A stretch of DNA of 7,746 bases from DATKKK01 sp035542975 (GTDB lineage: Archaea > Thermoproteota > Bathyarchaeia > Bathyarchaeales > Bathycorpusculaceae): the NCBI GenBank assembly GCA_035542975.1, contig DATKKK010000068.1, forward strand, positions 1 through 7,746, written 5' to 3'. A program made the position numbers and the translations under genes. The notes under the pieces were generated by a model. That model saw nothing but the letters and a program-made list of their open reading frames with translations, searched no databases and had not been told where the DNA came from. Positions 1 to 6,388 of this stretch are shown one piece after another. Within the stretch, counting starts at the first letter, position 1. Each line of letters opens with the position of its first letter.

Positions 1-2234
1 TTAGCATATTCTCTAATCTGATCTTTAGCTTCATTCAGCTGTTCAAACAGTTGCGCTTTTTCTATGGCCACTGCGGCTTGGTGGATAAACAATTCAAGAG
101 GTGCTAGAGATTCTTTGGTGGGACGCCTTCCATCAAGAGGATCGTCAATACTCAATATACCTACAATACGACCGTCAGCCAACTTCAAAGGAGCATATAG
201 TAAGTCGTCAGGATCCCAGTCGATCATGTCTTTCTGTGTTAACTTGCTCGAAATAGTGCCTTCAGAAAACCTTTTTCTAACCCATGGGTCGCTCCATGGA
301 AGATGATAAAATTCGCCGATTCTGAAACGCTCGAATTCAGGTCCAAAACGTTCATGCCATACTTGTCCTGGCGTTCTGTTATTCCAGAGGAATTCTTCAT
401 CTTTAACTGTCAAACCTGCAGTCACCAAGTCTTCACGTTTCTGTATTTCCATGCTTTCGTCTCTAACTGCACGGATGACGACTCTGCGCCATCCAAAATC
501 ATGAATTGCTCCTGCAATTTCCTTGAGCTGTTGGGTCAAATTCATGGAATGAAGGATTTCGGCAGAGCTCTTCATTAACAGGGCCATTTGTGCGGCACGT
601 TTTTCATTTTCTTCTCTTTTTTCCAGATTGCTGATGGCAGTGGCTGCGTGCGAAGCCAGAATTTGAAGTAACGCTTTGTCTTTTCCGTCAAATGCGTCAA
701 GTTTTTTGCTTTCAACGTCTAAGAGCCCTAAGACCCGATTCTCAATCATTACTGGAGTAGTCAGTTCAGACTGAATTCCAGAAGTACCTTCAATGTAATC
801 TTTGCTTTTCTTAACGTCCGTGGCAAGCACTGACTTTCTAGTTTTTGCAGCTTTAACTGTAATTCCTTTCTTTCCATCTAAAGGCAAATCATGCAAATGC
901 TGAGCATGACCGCGTCTAGATACGACTTTGAGGTTGTTCCCCACTACTCTAAGGAAAGATGCGTTTTCAAAGCCCAGAGTTTTGCCCAAAGCATTCAGTG
1001 TTAGATTATAGACTTGCTGAAGACTACGCGCAGCATTGAGTTCTCCACCATAAAAGTTTAATGCTGAAAGTCTTTCCTCTAATGCGTTTCTTTCAGTAAT
1101 GTCCGTGAGTGTTCCTTCATAAAACATAACCTCTCCTCTTTCACTACGCACGACGTAAGAATTCTCCAACACTGTTAGCTTCTGACCATTCTTTCGTCTC
1201 AAAACAAGTTCAGCGTTACGCACTTGCCCGTGTTTTTTCAGTTTCTTCATCCACATTGTCCTGTCTTCAGGTTTCACGTAAATATCTCGCGCAATGTCAA
1301 CAGTCTGAAGCTCCTCGAACGAAGAATAACCTAACATCTGAACAAGCCTAATGTTAGCAGCAAGGATATTGCCCTCAGGAGTGCTTTGATAAACACCGAC
1401 GGGTACGTTCTCGAAAAGAGTTCGGAATTTAGCTTCAGAAGATCGTAGCGCCTCTTCCGCCTTGTTACGTTCAGTTACGTCTCGAACTATTCCAAATTCT
1501 CCTACGATCTTTCCATGCTCAAAACAAGGCTTGCTTATAAACTCCCCAACTGCCCATTCACCAGACTTCAAAAGAATACGTAGCTCGTAAGGAGGATTAG
1601 CCTTACCTCTCAGGCTTTTTTGAAATGTTTTCATTGCAAGAGACAAATCATCTGGATGAACTAGAGACACGAAAGATTTGCCGATCCATTCTTCACGCGA
1701 CCAGCCAGTTAGCTTTTCAAACATCGAGTTCAACGAAGTGATGGAACCCTCTCTTGAAAGCGTATAAATAACTTCAGGCGAAGTTTCGACAAGACAACGA
1801 TAACGCTCTTCACTTTCGCGCAGCGTTTTTTCCAACCGTTTTTGTTCGGTCACATCATGTATTATGCCGAGAATTGCAATGGTTTTTCCTTTTACCATGC
1901 ACGGCATCAGCGTGGTTTCAACTATGCTAGTTTTGTTTACACCTGTCTTGAACTCAAACTCCGTTCTTATAGGCTTTCCTTTCATCAACGTCTTGAAACT
2001 TTGCTTTGCCTTTGACAAAATCTCAAGGGGCAAAATTTCTTTGAAAGATTTCCCAATAAAGTATTTTCGCTTTAACTTAGTACTTTCCTCTGCTTTGCGA
2101 TTGACAGACACGATTTTTCCGTGGTTGTCTAAAATGAAGATAGCGTCGGCAGCGTTTTCAAACATGCATTCGAAAACGTTGACAAGAGACGTCCCTTGCA
2201 GTTTAGTATTCAACACTCTTGTTCTTGTTCGCAT
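1..2234 (-). CDS. Multi-domain PAS-PAS-PAS-GAF-GAF sensor protein, probably a histidine kinase, C-terminus cut by window edge
   Basis: I translated this frame by hand: 744 codons are open from ATG at 2234 to the left edge with no stop. There is no transmembrane segment, so it should sense cytoplasmic signals. Domains, by residue: PAS1 about 20-130 (NAADAIFILD; ends HDVTEQKRLE), PAS2 about 140-256 (ends RDVTERNKAEEAL), PAS3 about 265-380 (FENVPVGVYQS; ends TDITERNALEERL), GAF1 about 396-536 (SELTTPVMIENRVLGLLDVES), GAF2 about 550-722 (YAPLKLADGRIVGILSIDDP). A helix beginning LFEQLNEAKDQIREYA then leads off the edge. In this family such a helix normally precedes a HisKA/HATPase kinase core, but that core is not in the window, so the kinase call is inference. 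The start is set by GAGG 8 nt upstream, which lies inside the preceding gene; the two overlap by 25 nt. A diguanylate cyclase or other output cannot be excluded. Confidence 0.88.
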   Translation of the reverse strand, partial: MRTRTRVLNTKLQGTSLVNVFECMFENAADAIFILDNHGKIVSVNRKAEESTKLKRKYFIGKSFKEILPLEILSKAKQSFKTLMKGKPIRTEFEFKTGVNKTSIVETTLMPCMVKGKTIAILGIIHDVTEQKRLEKTLRESEERYRCLVETSPEVIYTLSREGSITSLNSMFEKLTGWSREEWIGKSFVSLVHPDDLSLAMKTFQKSLRGKANPPYELRILLKSGEWAVGEFISKPCFEHGKIVGEFGIVRDVTERNKAEEALRSSEAKFRTLFENVPVGVYQSTPEGNILAANIRLVQMLGYSSFEELQTVDIARDIYVKPEDRTMWMKKLKKHGQVRNAELVLRRKNGQKLTVLENSYVVRSERGEVMFYEGTLTDITERNALEERLSALNFYGGELNAARSLQQVYNLTLNALGKTLGFENASFLRVVGNNLKVVSRRGHAQHLHDLPLDGKKGITVKAAKTRKSVLATDVKKSKDYIEGTSGIQSELTTPVMIENRVLGLLDVESKKLDAFDGKDKALLQILASHAATAISNLEKREENEKRAAQMALLMKSSAEILHSMNLTQQLKEIAGAIHDFGWRRVVIRAVRDESMEIQKREDLVTAGLTVKDEEFLWNNRTPGQVWHERFGPEFERFRIGEFYHLPWSDPWVRKRFSEGTISSKLTQKDMIDWDPDDLLYAPLKLADGRIVGILSIDDPLDGRRPTKESLAPLELFIHQAAVAIEKAQLFEQLNEAKDQIREYA

Positions 2235-2587
2235 CGAGCCATCCTCACTTCTACGTTATCAGCGTTCCTTTCTTCGAGAAAACTATGCTTTGCCAAATTC
2301 ACATACTCAATAAGCGTAAGTTCCTTGGAAATGTGCCGTTTTGAGCCTAACTCAACTTTTTCCATGAGCCTTTTCATTATCAAATTTTCGATAAAGTTAG
2401 CGCCCAACCCAAAAATCTTTTCAAGAGCAGCCGTAAAAGCTTCTACTTTATCTGGAATTTCCTGTTTTTTGATACGGAAACTACTGTCTAAATGATAGTA
2501 TATTGATTGTTTTGAAGATTCACCTAATGAAGACAAACTTTCATCGACTGCTTCGAGCAGAAACTTTTCAAAGTTGCACTTCGCCAA
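2210..2587 (-). CDS. Small NitrOD5-like archaeal signalling-associated protein
   Basis: A 125-aa soluble protein with no signal peptide or membrane segment. Residues about 20-75 carry a pattern I recognise from small archaeal proteins and from the NitrOD5 output domain of thaumarchaeal two-component systems: a tyrosine-rich IYYHL helix, then KKQEIPDKVEAFTAALEKIFG, then a glycine turn GLGANFIENLI and a lysine/arginine-rich helix. The remaining 50 residues are mostly helical and charged, ending EQEQEC. The start is TTG at 2587-2585, with TTGAGG eight bases upstream and a TATA box about 60 nt upstream. The last 25 nt overlap the sensor gene and contain its ribosome binding site, so the two are probably translated together. 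It could act as the sensor's adaptor, regulator or output partner. The domain assignment is from memory of the motif, not a profile search. Confidence 0.75.
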   Translation of the reverse strand: MAKCNFEKFLLEAVDESLSSLGESSKQSIYYHLDSSFRIKKQEIPDKVEAFTAALEKIFGLGANFIENLIMKRLMEKVELGSKRHISKELTLIEYVNLAKHSFLEERNADNVEVRMARCEQEQEC

Positions 2588-2610
2588 TGATTATTCCTCA
2601 ATGATGAATA
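2578..2610 (-). promoter_or_regulatory. Ribosome binding site fixing a TTG start
   Basis: TTGAGGAA lies eight bases before TTG at 2587-2585, and no ATG gives a better reading. It supports translation of the 125-aa protein from a TTG codon. Confidence 0.6.
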
Positions 2611-2643
2611 GACTCTGGGGTCAAGAGACCACTATATGCGAAA

Positions 2644-2651
2644 TGTATAAA
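2644..2651 (-). promoter_or_regulatory. Archaeal TATA box for the NitrOD5-like/sensor gene pair
   Basis: On the minus strand the sequence reads CCCTTTATACATTT, close to the archaeal TTTATA consensus. It would place transcription start near 2620, giving a leader of about 30 nt that includes the TTGAGG ribosome binding site. The pair therefore probably has its own promoter, separate from trmO upstream. Confidence 0.5.
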
Positions 2652-2697
2652 GGGATTATGAACTTCTGGTTTAGATTTCGAATTGGAATTCAGAAAC

Positions 2698-2715
2698 GAC
2701 AAAACAAGAAAAAGG
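2698..2715 (-). terminator. T-rich terminator after trmO
   Basis: The minus strand reads CCTTTTTCTTGTTTTG about 20 nt after the trmO stop. Archaeal terminators are often simple T-runs without a strong hairpin, and none is evident here. Confidence 0.4.
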
Positions 2716-2731
2716 CGATTATATTCATGTC

Positions 2732-3163
2732 TTATGATGGCGGACCATTTTGCGTCCATTGCGGAACACGTGCTTTTGGAATTGAATCTGCCCTTGGAAG
2801 GTATGGCTTGACGTCGATAACAGGCGAATCTTTCAAAGCGTCGAGTCCTTCTACAATAAGCCTGCAATCTTCGATTCTTCGAAGCTTCACTGCACACAAG
2901 CCGATTGGGTTGGGACGGGACGGGCTTCTACAAGCAAACACGCCTGTTTGCACTTTTACTTTATGTTTTTTTGGAAAAACAAGCAAAGTTTTCCTTTCTC
3001 TTTCGTTATCACGTAGATGAATCCAGTACAAGATAATGATGTGAGAGAAGGCTTCCAAACCTTTGAGACCAGCACAAAATTCTTCAAAAACACGTACTGT
3101 AGCCTCTTGTTCTCCTGCTCTTTCAACAACTCCGATGAAACGTAGCTTGCCTTGCCGGCTCAT
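2732..3163 (-). CDS. trmO: tRNA (N6-threonylcarbamoyladenosine(37)-N6)-methyltransferase TrmO
   Basis: A 143-aa protein of the TrmO (TsaA/YaeB, UPF0066) family. It uses SAM to methylate t6A37 to m6t6A in ANN-decoding tRNAs that read Thr codons; it is cytosolic. Seen here: the N-terminal strand FIGVVERAG, the FEEFCAGLKGLEAFSHIIIL segment, the family hallmark RSPSRPNPIGLCAVKL (about 79-94), and the C-terminal DALKDSPVIDVKPYLPRAD (about 108-126). The length is about that of archaeal single-domain members; the longer C-terminal extension of the E. coli enzyme is absent. ATG at 3163 follows an AAGGTTAGG stretch and lies 15 nt after the mrp stop, so the two are very probably co-transcribed. Confidence 0.93.
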   Translation of the reverse strand: MSRQGKLRFIGVVERAGEQEATVRVFEEFCAGLKGLEAFSHIIILYWIHLRDNERERKTLLVFPKKHKVKVQTGVFACRSPSRPNPIGLCAVKLRRIEDCRLIVEGLDALKDSPVIDVKPYLPRADSIPKARVPQWTQNGPPS

Positions 3164-3178
3164 GCGTAAACCTAACCT

Positions 3179-4051
3179 TTAGGTCTTATTTTGATCCTTG
3201 CCTTCTAGGAAAGCTTCAATTTTGTTGACGATTTCCATGAAAGCTTTTGATGCTGGAGAACCAGCATGTTCAATTACAAAAGGTGATCCTTTATCGGAGT
3301 CTTCGCTTATTTTTTGGTCTATGGGTATGCTGCCTAGGAAGGGCAGAGCTAATTCTCCAGCTATTTTCTTTCCGCCGCCAGACTGGAATATGTCGCTTCT
3401 AGCTCCGCAATATGGACAGATGAAACCGCTCATGTTTTCTACTACGCCTATTATGGGCATTTGCATTCTCTTTGCAAAAGACACTGCTTTCTTGACTACG
3501 GTTTGCGAAACCTCAGAAGGAATAGTAACAATTACAACACCGTCCATCTCAGGCAAAAGCTGGGCCACGCTCAAAGGTTCATCACCAGTACCTGGCGGCA
3601 AATCAATAAGCAAAACATCTAACTCTCCCCAAGCAACATCTGACAGAAACTGGCGTATAGCAATCATTTTCAGAGGCCCCCTCCACACAACGGGGGCATT
3701 TTCATCAGGCAAGAGAAGATCCATCGATACAACTTTGATTCCTAATGAGTTTAAAGCGGGAAAAACGCCTGCTGGCCCTGCTTGGAGCCTTTGTCCCGTT
3801 AATCCTATGATTTTGGGCACGCTTGGTCCATGTATGTCTGCGTCCAAGATGCCTACACGGTTAGCGTGTCCATGTGTTGCAAGGGCAACTGCAAGGTTGA
3901 CGGTTATTGTGCTTTTGCCCACGCCACCTTTGCCGCTTATTATTGCTATTTTATGTTTGATTTTGCTCATGTTTGCTTTCAGTTTTTGTTCTTGTTCTTG
4001 CATTTGTCTTCTTCTTTCTTCGATGGCGCGCAGGTTTGCTTCTAAGCTCAT
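3179..4051 (-). CDS. mrp: Mrp/NBP35-family P-loop ATPase, iron-sulfur cluster carrier
   Basis: A 290-aa cytosolic ATPase of the Mrp/ApbC/Nbp35 group (SIMIBI class, MinD-like), which as a dimer binds and transfers [4Fe-4S] clusters to target proteins. Residues 1-30 form a charged helix (EERRRQMQEQEQKLKAN) likely to be coiled coil. The deviant Walker A is at 40-48 (GKGGVGKST), switch I region DADIHGPSVPK at 70-80, and Walker B/switch II LIDLPPGTGDE at 148-158. ENMSGFICPYCG at about 205-216 holds the paired cysteines C212 and C215 that bridge the cluster between subunits. The N-terminal ferredoxin-like DUF59 domain of bacterial Mrp and the N-terminal four-cysteine motif of eukaryotic Nbp35 are both absent, as is common in archaea. 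ATG at 4051 has only a weak AAGG upstream. It is the first gene of the mrp-trmO unit. Confidence 0.95.
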   Translation of the reverse strand: MSLEANLRAIEERRRQMQEQEQKLKANMSKIKHKIAIISGKGGVGKSTITVNLAVALATHGHANRVGILDADIHGPSVPKIIGLTGQRLQAGPAGVFPALNSLGIKVVSMDLLLPDENAPVVWRGPLKMIAIRQFLSDVAWGELDVLLIDLPPGTGDEPLSVAQLLPEMDGVVIVTIPSEVSQTVVKKAVSFAKRMQMPIIGVVENMSGFICPYCGARSDIFQSGGGKKIAGELALPFLGSIPIDQKISEDSDKGSPFVIEHAGSPASKAFMEIVNKIEAFLEGKDQNKT

Positions 4052-4087
4052 AAAGGACGCCTTACTCGTATGTTTTTGTTTCTGTTG

Positions 4088-4117
4088 AAAAGGTTTTCAC
4101 CTAAAAAAGGTTTGCCT
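4088..4117. repeat. Imperfect tandem repeat upstream of mrp
   Basis: AAAAGGTTTTCACCT (4088-4102) is followed at a 17-nt step by AAAAGGTTTGCCT (4105-4117). The first copy also contains the inverted pair AGGT/ACCT. The repeat lies 37-66 nt upstream of the mrp start, so it could be an operator or part of the 5' leader. It may also be chance in an A/T-rich spacer. Confidence 0.3.
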
Positions 4118-4154
4118 AGAGTGATTTGTAATATTGTTTTATGATTCATAAGTG

Positions 4155-4162
4155 TTTTAATG
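4155..4162 (+). promoter_or_regulatory. Possible TATA box for the 72-aa protein
   Basis: TTTTAATG about 40 nt before the start codon would place transcription start near 4185, just upstream of the AGGGTGA ribosome binding site at 4187-4193. The surrounding spacer is AT-rich, so alternative boxes exist. Confidence 0.35.
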
Positions 4163-4199
4163 TTTTATGATGAGCTATTTGATTGCAGGGTGAATTGCC

Positions 4200-4418
4200 T
4201 TGAACGAGCAAATCCTTCAAACTTGCAAAGAATTGATCGACGACGCAAAAAATGGTTCTGCTGACCTTGTTTTTAAGGAAACTTGCCTTGAAATTTTGTC
4301 AAAGGCACGCAACATTCTAACAGCAAAACAATTCAAGAATTTGGTTGCTTATGCTGCTGAAAGATTGAAAGAGAATATCCCTTTTGAAATCCAAGAAGAA
4401 GTATTGGCACGCAGATAA
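4200..4418 (+). CDS. Hypothetical 72-aa helical protein
   Basis: I do not recognise this protein. It starts at TTG 4200-4202, six bases after the strong ribosome binding site AGGGTGA (4187-4193), which supports it as a real gene despite its size. It is soluble, highly charged and predicted almost wholly alpha-helical, with amphipathic segments such as ILQTCKELIDDAK, VFKETCLEILSKARNIL and FKNLVAYAAERLKENI. It has two cysteines (C9, C29) and no metal-binding motif or membrane segment. It is divergent from mrp across a 148-nt spacer and convergent with the adenosine-specific kinase. No function is proposed. Confidence 0.72.
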   Translation: MNEQILQTCKELIDDAKNGSADLVFKETCLEILSKARNILTAKQFKNLVAYAAERLKENIPFEIQEEVLARR

Positions 4419-4439
4419 AGCAAAGACCTAAAAAAGCTA

Positions 4440-4482
4440 TTGTCACTCCTCGAGCAGCGTTCACTCGCCGAAACAGTGACAA
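4440..4482 (+). repeat. Inverted repeat downstream of the 72-aa gene
   Basis: TTGTCACT (4440-4447) and AGTGACAA (4475-4482) are perfect reverse complements around a 27-nt loop. They lie in the spacer between two convergent genes, so a 3'-end structure of the 72-aa gene's transcript is the simplest reading. Confidence 0.5.
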
Positions 4483-4486
4483 AGGG

Positions 4487-4515
4487 AGGGCAATTCTGCC
4501 CTGCCGCGAATTTTT
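4487..4515 (+). terminator. Hairpin plus T-run between convergent genes
   Basis: AGGGCA-ATTC-TGCCCT (4487-4502) is a perfect 6-bp stem with a 4-nt loop, followed after 8 nt by TTTTT at 4511-4515. It sits between the stop of the plus-strand 72-aa gene and the stop of the minus-strand kinase. On the opposite strand, AGCTTTTTTAGG around 4428-4439 could end transcription of the kinase, so the spacer may terminate both ways. Confidence 0.5.
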
Positions 4516-5004
4516 CTAGCCAAGCTTGTACCCTATTTTCCGCAGAAACTCTTTCCTTTCTTTAACATCTTTTTCTGTTTCTATGCCCCTGCTCTTCAAC
4601 CCATCAACTACGCCGAGGATTCCTCTACCCTGAACGGTTTCTGCGATAACCACTTCGAGTGGGTTAGCGGTAGCAGCATAAACCGTGCATACTTCAGCAA
4701 CTTGCTTGATTTTATCCAAAACGTTAATCGGATAAGCGTTTCTCATGAAAATTATGAAGCTGTGACCGCATGCAATTTCAAAGGCTTTTTCAACCGCAAG
4801 CTGCCTTAACTCGTCGTCATTTCCTTCGTGCCGTACTAGACAAGGGCCTGAGCTTTCACAGAAACCTATTCCAAACTTGATGGTGGGAACAGCGTTAACC
4901 AGCGCCTCATGAAGGTCTTCGACGGTTTTTATGAAATGTGCCATGCCGAGAATCACGTTGCAGTCTTTTGGCAATTCGATTTTTACAATTTTAAACTCAA
5001 GCAT
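4516..5004 (-). CDS. Adenosine-specific kinase family protein (PF04008 type)
   Basis: A 162-aa protein of the small, mainly archaeal family named adenosine-specific kinase after structural work showing adenosine/AMP binding; the physiological reaction is not firmly established. Its length is the family norm. Hallmarks: GFCESSGPCLVRHEGND (47-63), HSFIIFMRNAYPINVL (81-96) and ATANPLEVVIAETVQGRGILG (111-131), the last probably part of the ligand pocket. It is soluble with no signal peptide. ATG at 5004 has GGGAGAGG eight bases upstream. It lies 37 nt after the MFS transporter stop on the same strand, so co-transcription is possible, although a TATA-like stretch lies between them. Confidence 0.9.
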   Translation of the reverse strand: MLEFKIVKIELPKDCNVILGMAHFIKTVEDLHEALVNAVPTIKFGIGFCESSGPCLVRHEGNDDELRQLAVEKAFEIACGHSFIIFMRNAYPINVLDKIKQVAEVCTVYAATANPLEVVIAETVQGRGILGVVDGLKSRGIETEKDVKERKEFLRKIGYKLG

Positions 5005-5030
5005 ACTTGAAGCCTCTCCCTAATTTATTA

Positions 5031-5047
5031 AACTTATAGATTTAAGC
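5031..5047 (-). promoter_or_regulatory. Possible internal TATA box before the adenosine-specific kinase
   Basis: The minus strand reads GCTTAAATCTATAAGTT across the end of the MFS gene. A box at CTTAAATC would start transcription near 5018, keeping the GGGAGAGG site in a very short leader. It is equally possible that the gene is only read through from the MFS gene. Confidence 0.3.
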
Positions 5048-6331
5048 GGTTTTCGTTTTTCGTCGCGCTACTTTGGTGATGAATAATATCGTGCCTAAAG
5101 CCAACACGATTGATGATGCGTAGAAAGTGTTAACATACGATGTTTGTGGAGTAAATCCTAGAGCTTCTGTTTGGAAGTCGGCAAGTGGACCACCAACAAG
5201 AAGCCCAGCTGGACCCCAACTTAACGCCATCACGGCGTTGTACACGCTGAACAGTCTTCCTCTCCTATCTTGCGGTATGATATCGCCCGCGAAAGTGAAA
5301 CCTACTGTCTGAATAATCCAGAAAGAGACACCGTTTAACCCATAAAACAAGGCCAACGCAGGAACATTGATTACTAAACCGTAAAAAAGAGGTGTGAGAA
5401 CTGCCAGCACCAGTCCGATGGTGATTACTTTAACTCTTCCAATTCTGTCTGCCAGAGGTCCGCATGATAAGCTTGCCAGCATTCCGCCAAGTGTCCAAGC
5501 TGTCAATATGAGGCTCTCTTCGGGGTCGCTCGCGTTTAGTCCTTCTGGAAGTTTAATGAAAAGCAGGAATACTTGGCTTATGCATGCGGCTCCGATCACA
5601 ATTATGATTAGCGACGCAAGAAACCACATGTAAGTTTTCGAGTCATACTTTGCAGTTGATTTCTCAACTGTGTCTTCAGTTTGGGTTCTTTCAGTTTTCT
5701 CATAGGACTTTTCTGTAGATCGGGAAGTTACCCACATGAGTAGCGTGCTTGTCATTAGCATTGTTATGACAATGTAGAACAGGGTTCCTTGACGAAAACC
5801 TTCGCCGCCTTGGTACAGGATTCCTGCAAAGGTTATTCCTATCATTCTACCCATCGAGGCAATGAAGTTGAGTGCGCCAACGATACTGCCGCGTGTTCTG
5901 CCTGTTGTTACATCTGCCAACAATGCAGCCCAGCCTACATCTGACATCGACCAGAAGAACTCAAGGATTGAAAGCCCAACGATCAGAGACACTCCAGCCG
6001 AAAAATCTGCTTGCAAGTTTAGTAGCGATTTGTGGATGAGAAAAACTATTAGGTATGTCACTGCGGCGATTGATTCGCCCGCAACTATCAGTTTGGTTCT
6101 AATCTTGTAACGATCTGATAACCTTCCCCAAAGCAGGTTTTGGCCTAACGCTGAGGCTACCATGTCTAATGTGCCCAGCAATGCGGTGTATGTTACAGTG
6201 TGCATAAGATTGAAAAGATAGTTTATCATGAAAGTGTAGAACACGCCTCTTCGGACGAAAGAGAGGAATTGGAATAGGCTTAAGTTTAGGAAAATTCCTT
6301 TTCGAACAGGTGGTTTTGGCGTGTCCGCTAT
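5042..6331 (-). CDS. MFS transporter, 12 TM, probable non-standard ATA start
   Basis: A major facilitator superfamily permease of the cytoplasmic membrane; substrate unknown. The first standard start is GTG at 6244 (400 aa), but that would begin inside TM1 and put the first motif A (GRLSDRYKIRTK) at residue 40, too early. The frame stays open upstream to a TGA at 6352-6350 and encodes convincing family sequence (PVRKGIFLNLSLFQFLSFVRRG) that completes TM1. That extension has no ATG, GTG or TTG. An ATA at 6331-6329 lies nine bases after AAGGAG (6346-6341), giving 429 aa with motif A at 69-80. Other landmarks in that numbering: the TM4-5 region DVTTGRTRGSIVGALN about 140-155, a charged central loop about 203-232, a second motif A GPLADRIGRVK about 291-301, and a basic C-terminus. 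The exact start is inferred; a base error changing ATG to ATA, or a frameshift, could also explain it. Confidence 0.85.
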   Translation of the reverse strand: MADTPKPPVRKGIFLNLSLFQFLSFVRRGVFYTFMINYLFNLMHTVTYTALLGTLDMVASALGQNLLWGRLSDRYKIRTKLIVAGESIAAVTYLIVFLIHKSLLNLQADFSAGVSLIVGLSILEFFWSMSDVGWAALLADVTTGRTRGSIVGALNFIASMGRMIGITFAGILYQGGEGFRQGTLFYIVITMLMTSTLLMWVTSRSTEKSYEKTERTQTEDTVEKSTAKYDSKTYMWFLASLIIIVIGAACISQVFLLFIKLPEGLNASDPEESLILTAWTLGGMLASLSCGPLADRIGRVKVITIGLVLAVLTPLFYGLVINVPALALFYGLNGVSFWIIQTVGFTFAGDIIPQDRRGRLFSVYNAVMALSWGPAGLLVGGPLADFQTEALGFTPQTSYVNTFYASSIVLALGTILFITKVARRKTKTA

Positions 6332-6346
6332 TAGGTTTTTCTCCTT
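6329..6346 (-). promoter_or_regulatory. Ribosome binding site before the apparent ATA start of the MFS gene
   Basis: The minus strand reads AAGGAGAAAAACCTAATA: a strong AAGGAG with nine bases to ATA. It is the best Shine-Dalgarno match in the 60 nt before the MFS gene, and no standard start codon follows at usable distance in the MFS frame. Confidence 0.5.
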
Positions 6347-6388
6347 GTCTCAAGTTGATTTACAAATGGTTGCGACACTAAAGCGTTT

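Noticed and set aside
1..3. TTA at the left edge reads TAA on the minus strand, seeming to end the sensor gene there
   Set aside because: In the sensor's frame the last codons are GAA TAT GCT with AA left over, so the TAA is out of frame and the gene continues past the edge.
1864..2495. Plus-strand open frames of 149 and 99 codons
   Set aside because: They lie antisense to the PAS1 coding region and the NitrOD5-like gene, and their translations show no domain or plausible protein composition.
3198..4088. A 296-codon plus-strand open frame opposite mrp
   Set aside because: It mirrors the Mrp gene exactly; the minus strand has the Walker and CxxC motifs, while the plus translation has no recognisable motif.
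4167..4173. ATGATGA resembling a C box of a C/D guide RNA
   Set aside because: No D or D' box (CTGA) follows at guide distance; the next is over 80 nt away inside the coding sequence.
6099..6353. An 84-codon minus-strand frame from TTG overlapping the MFS 5' end
   Set aside because: It is the next frame of the MFS coding sequence, lacks hydrophobic segments, and has no ribosome binding site before its TTG.
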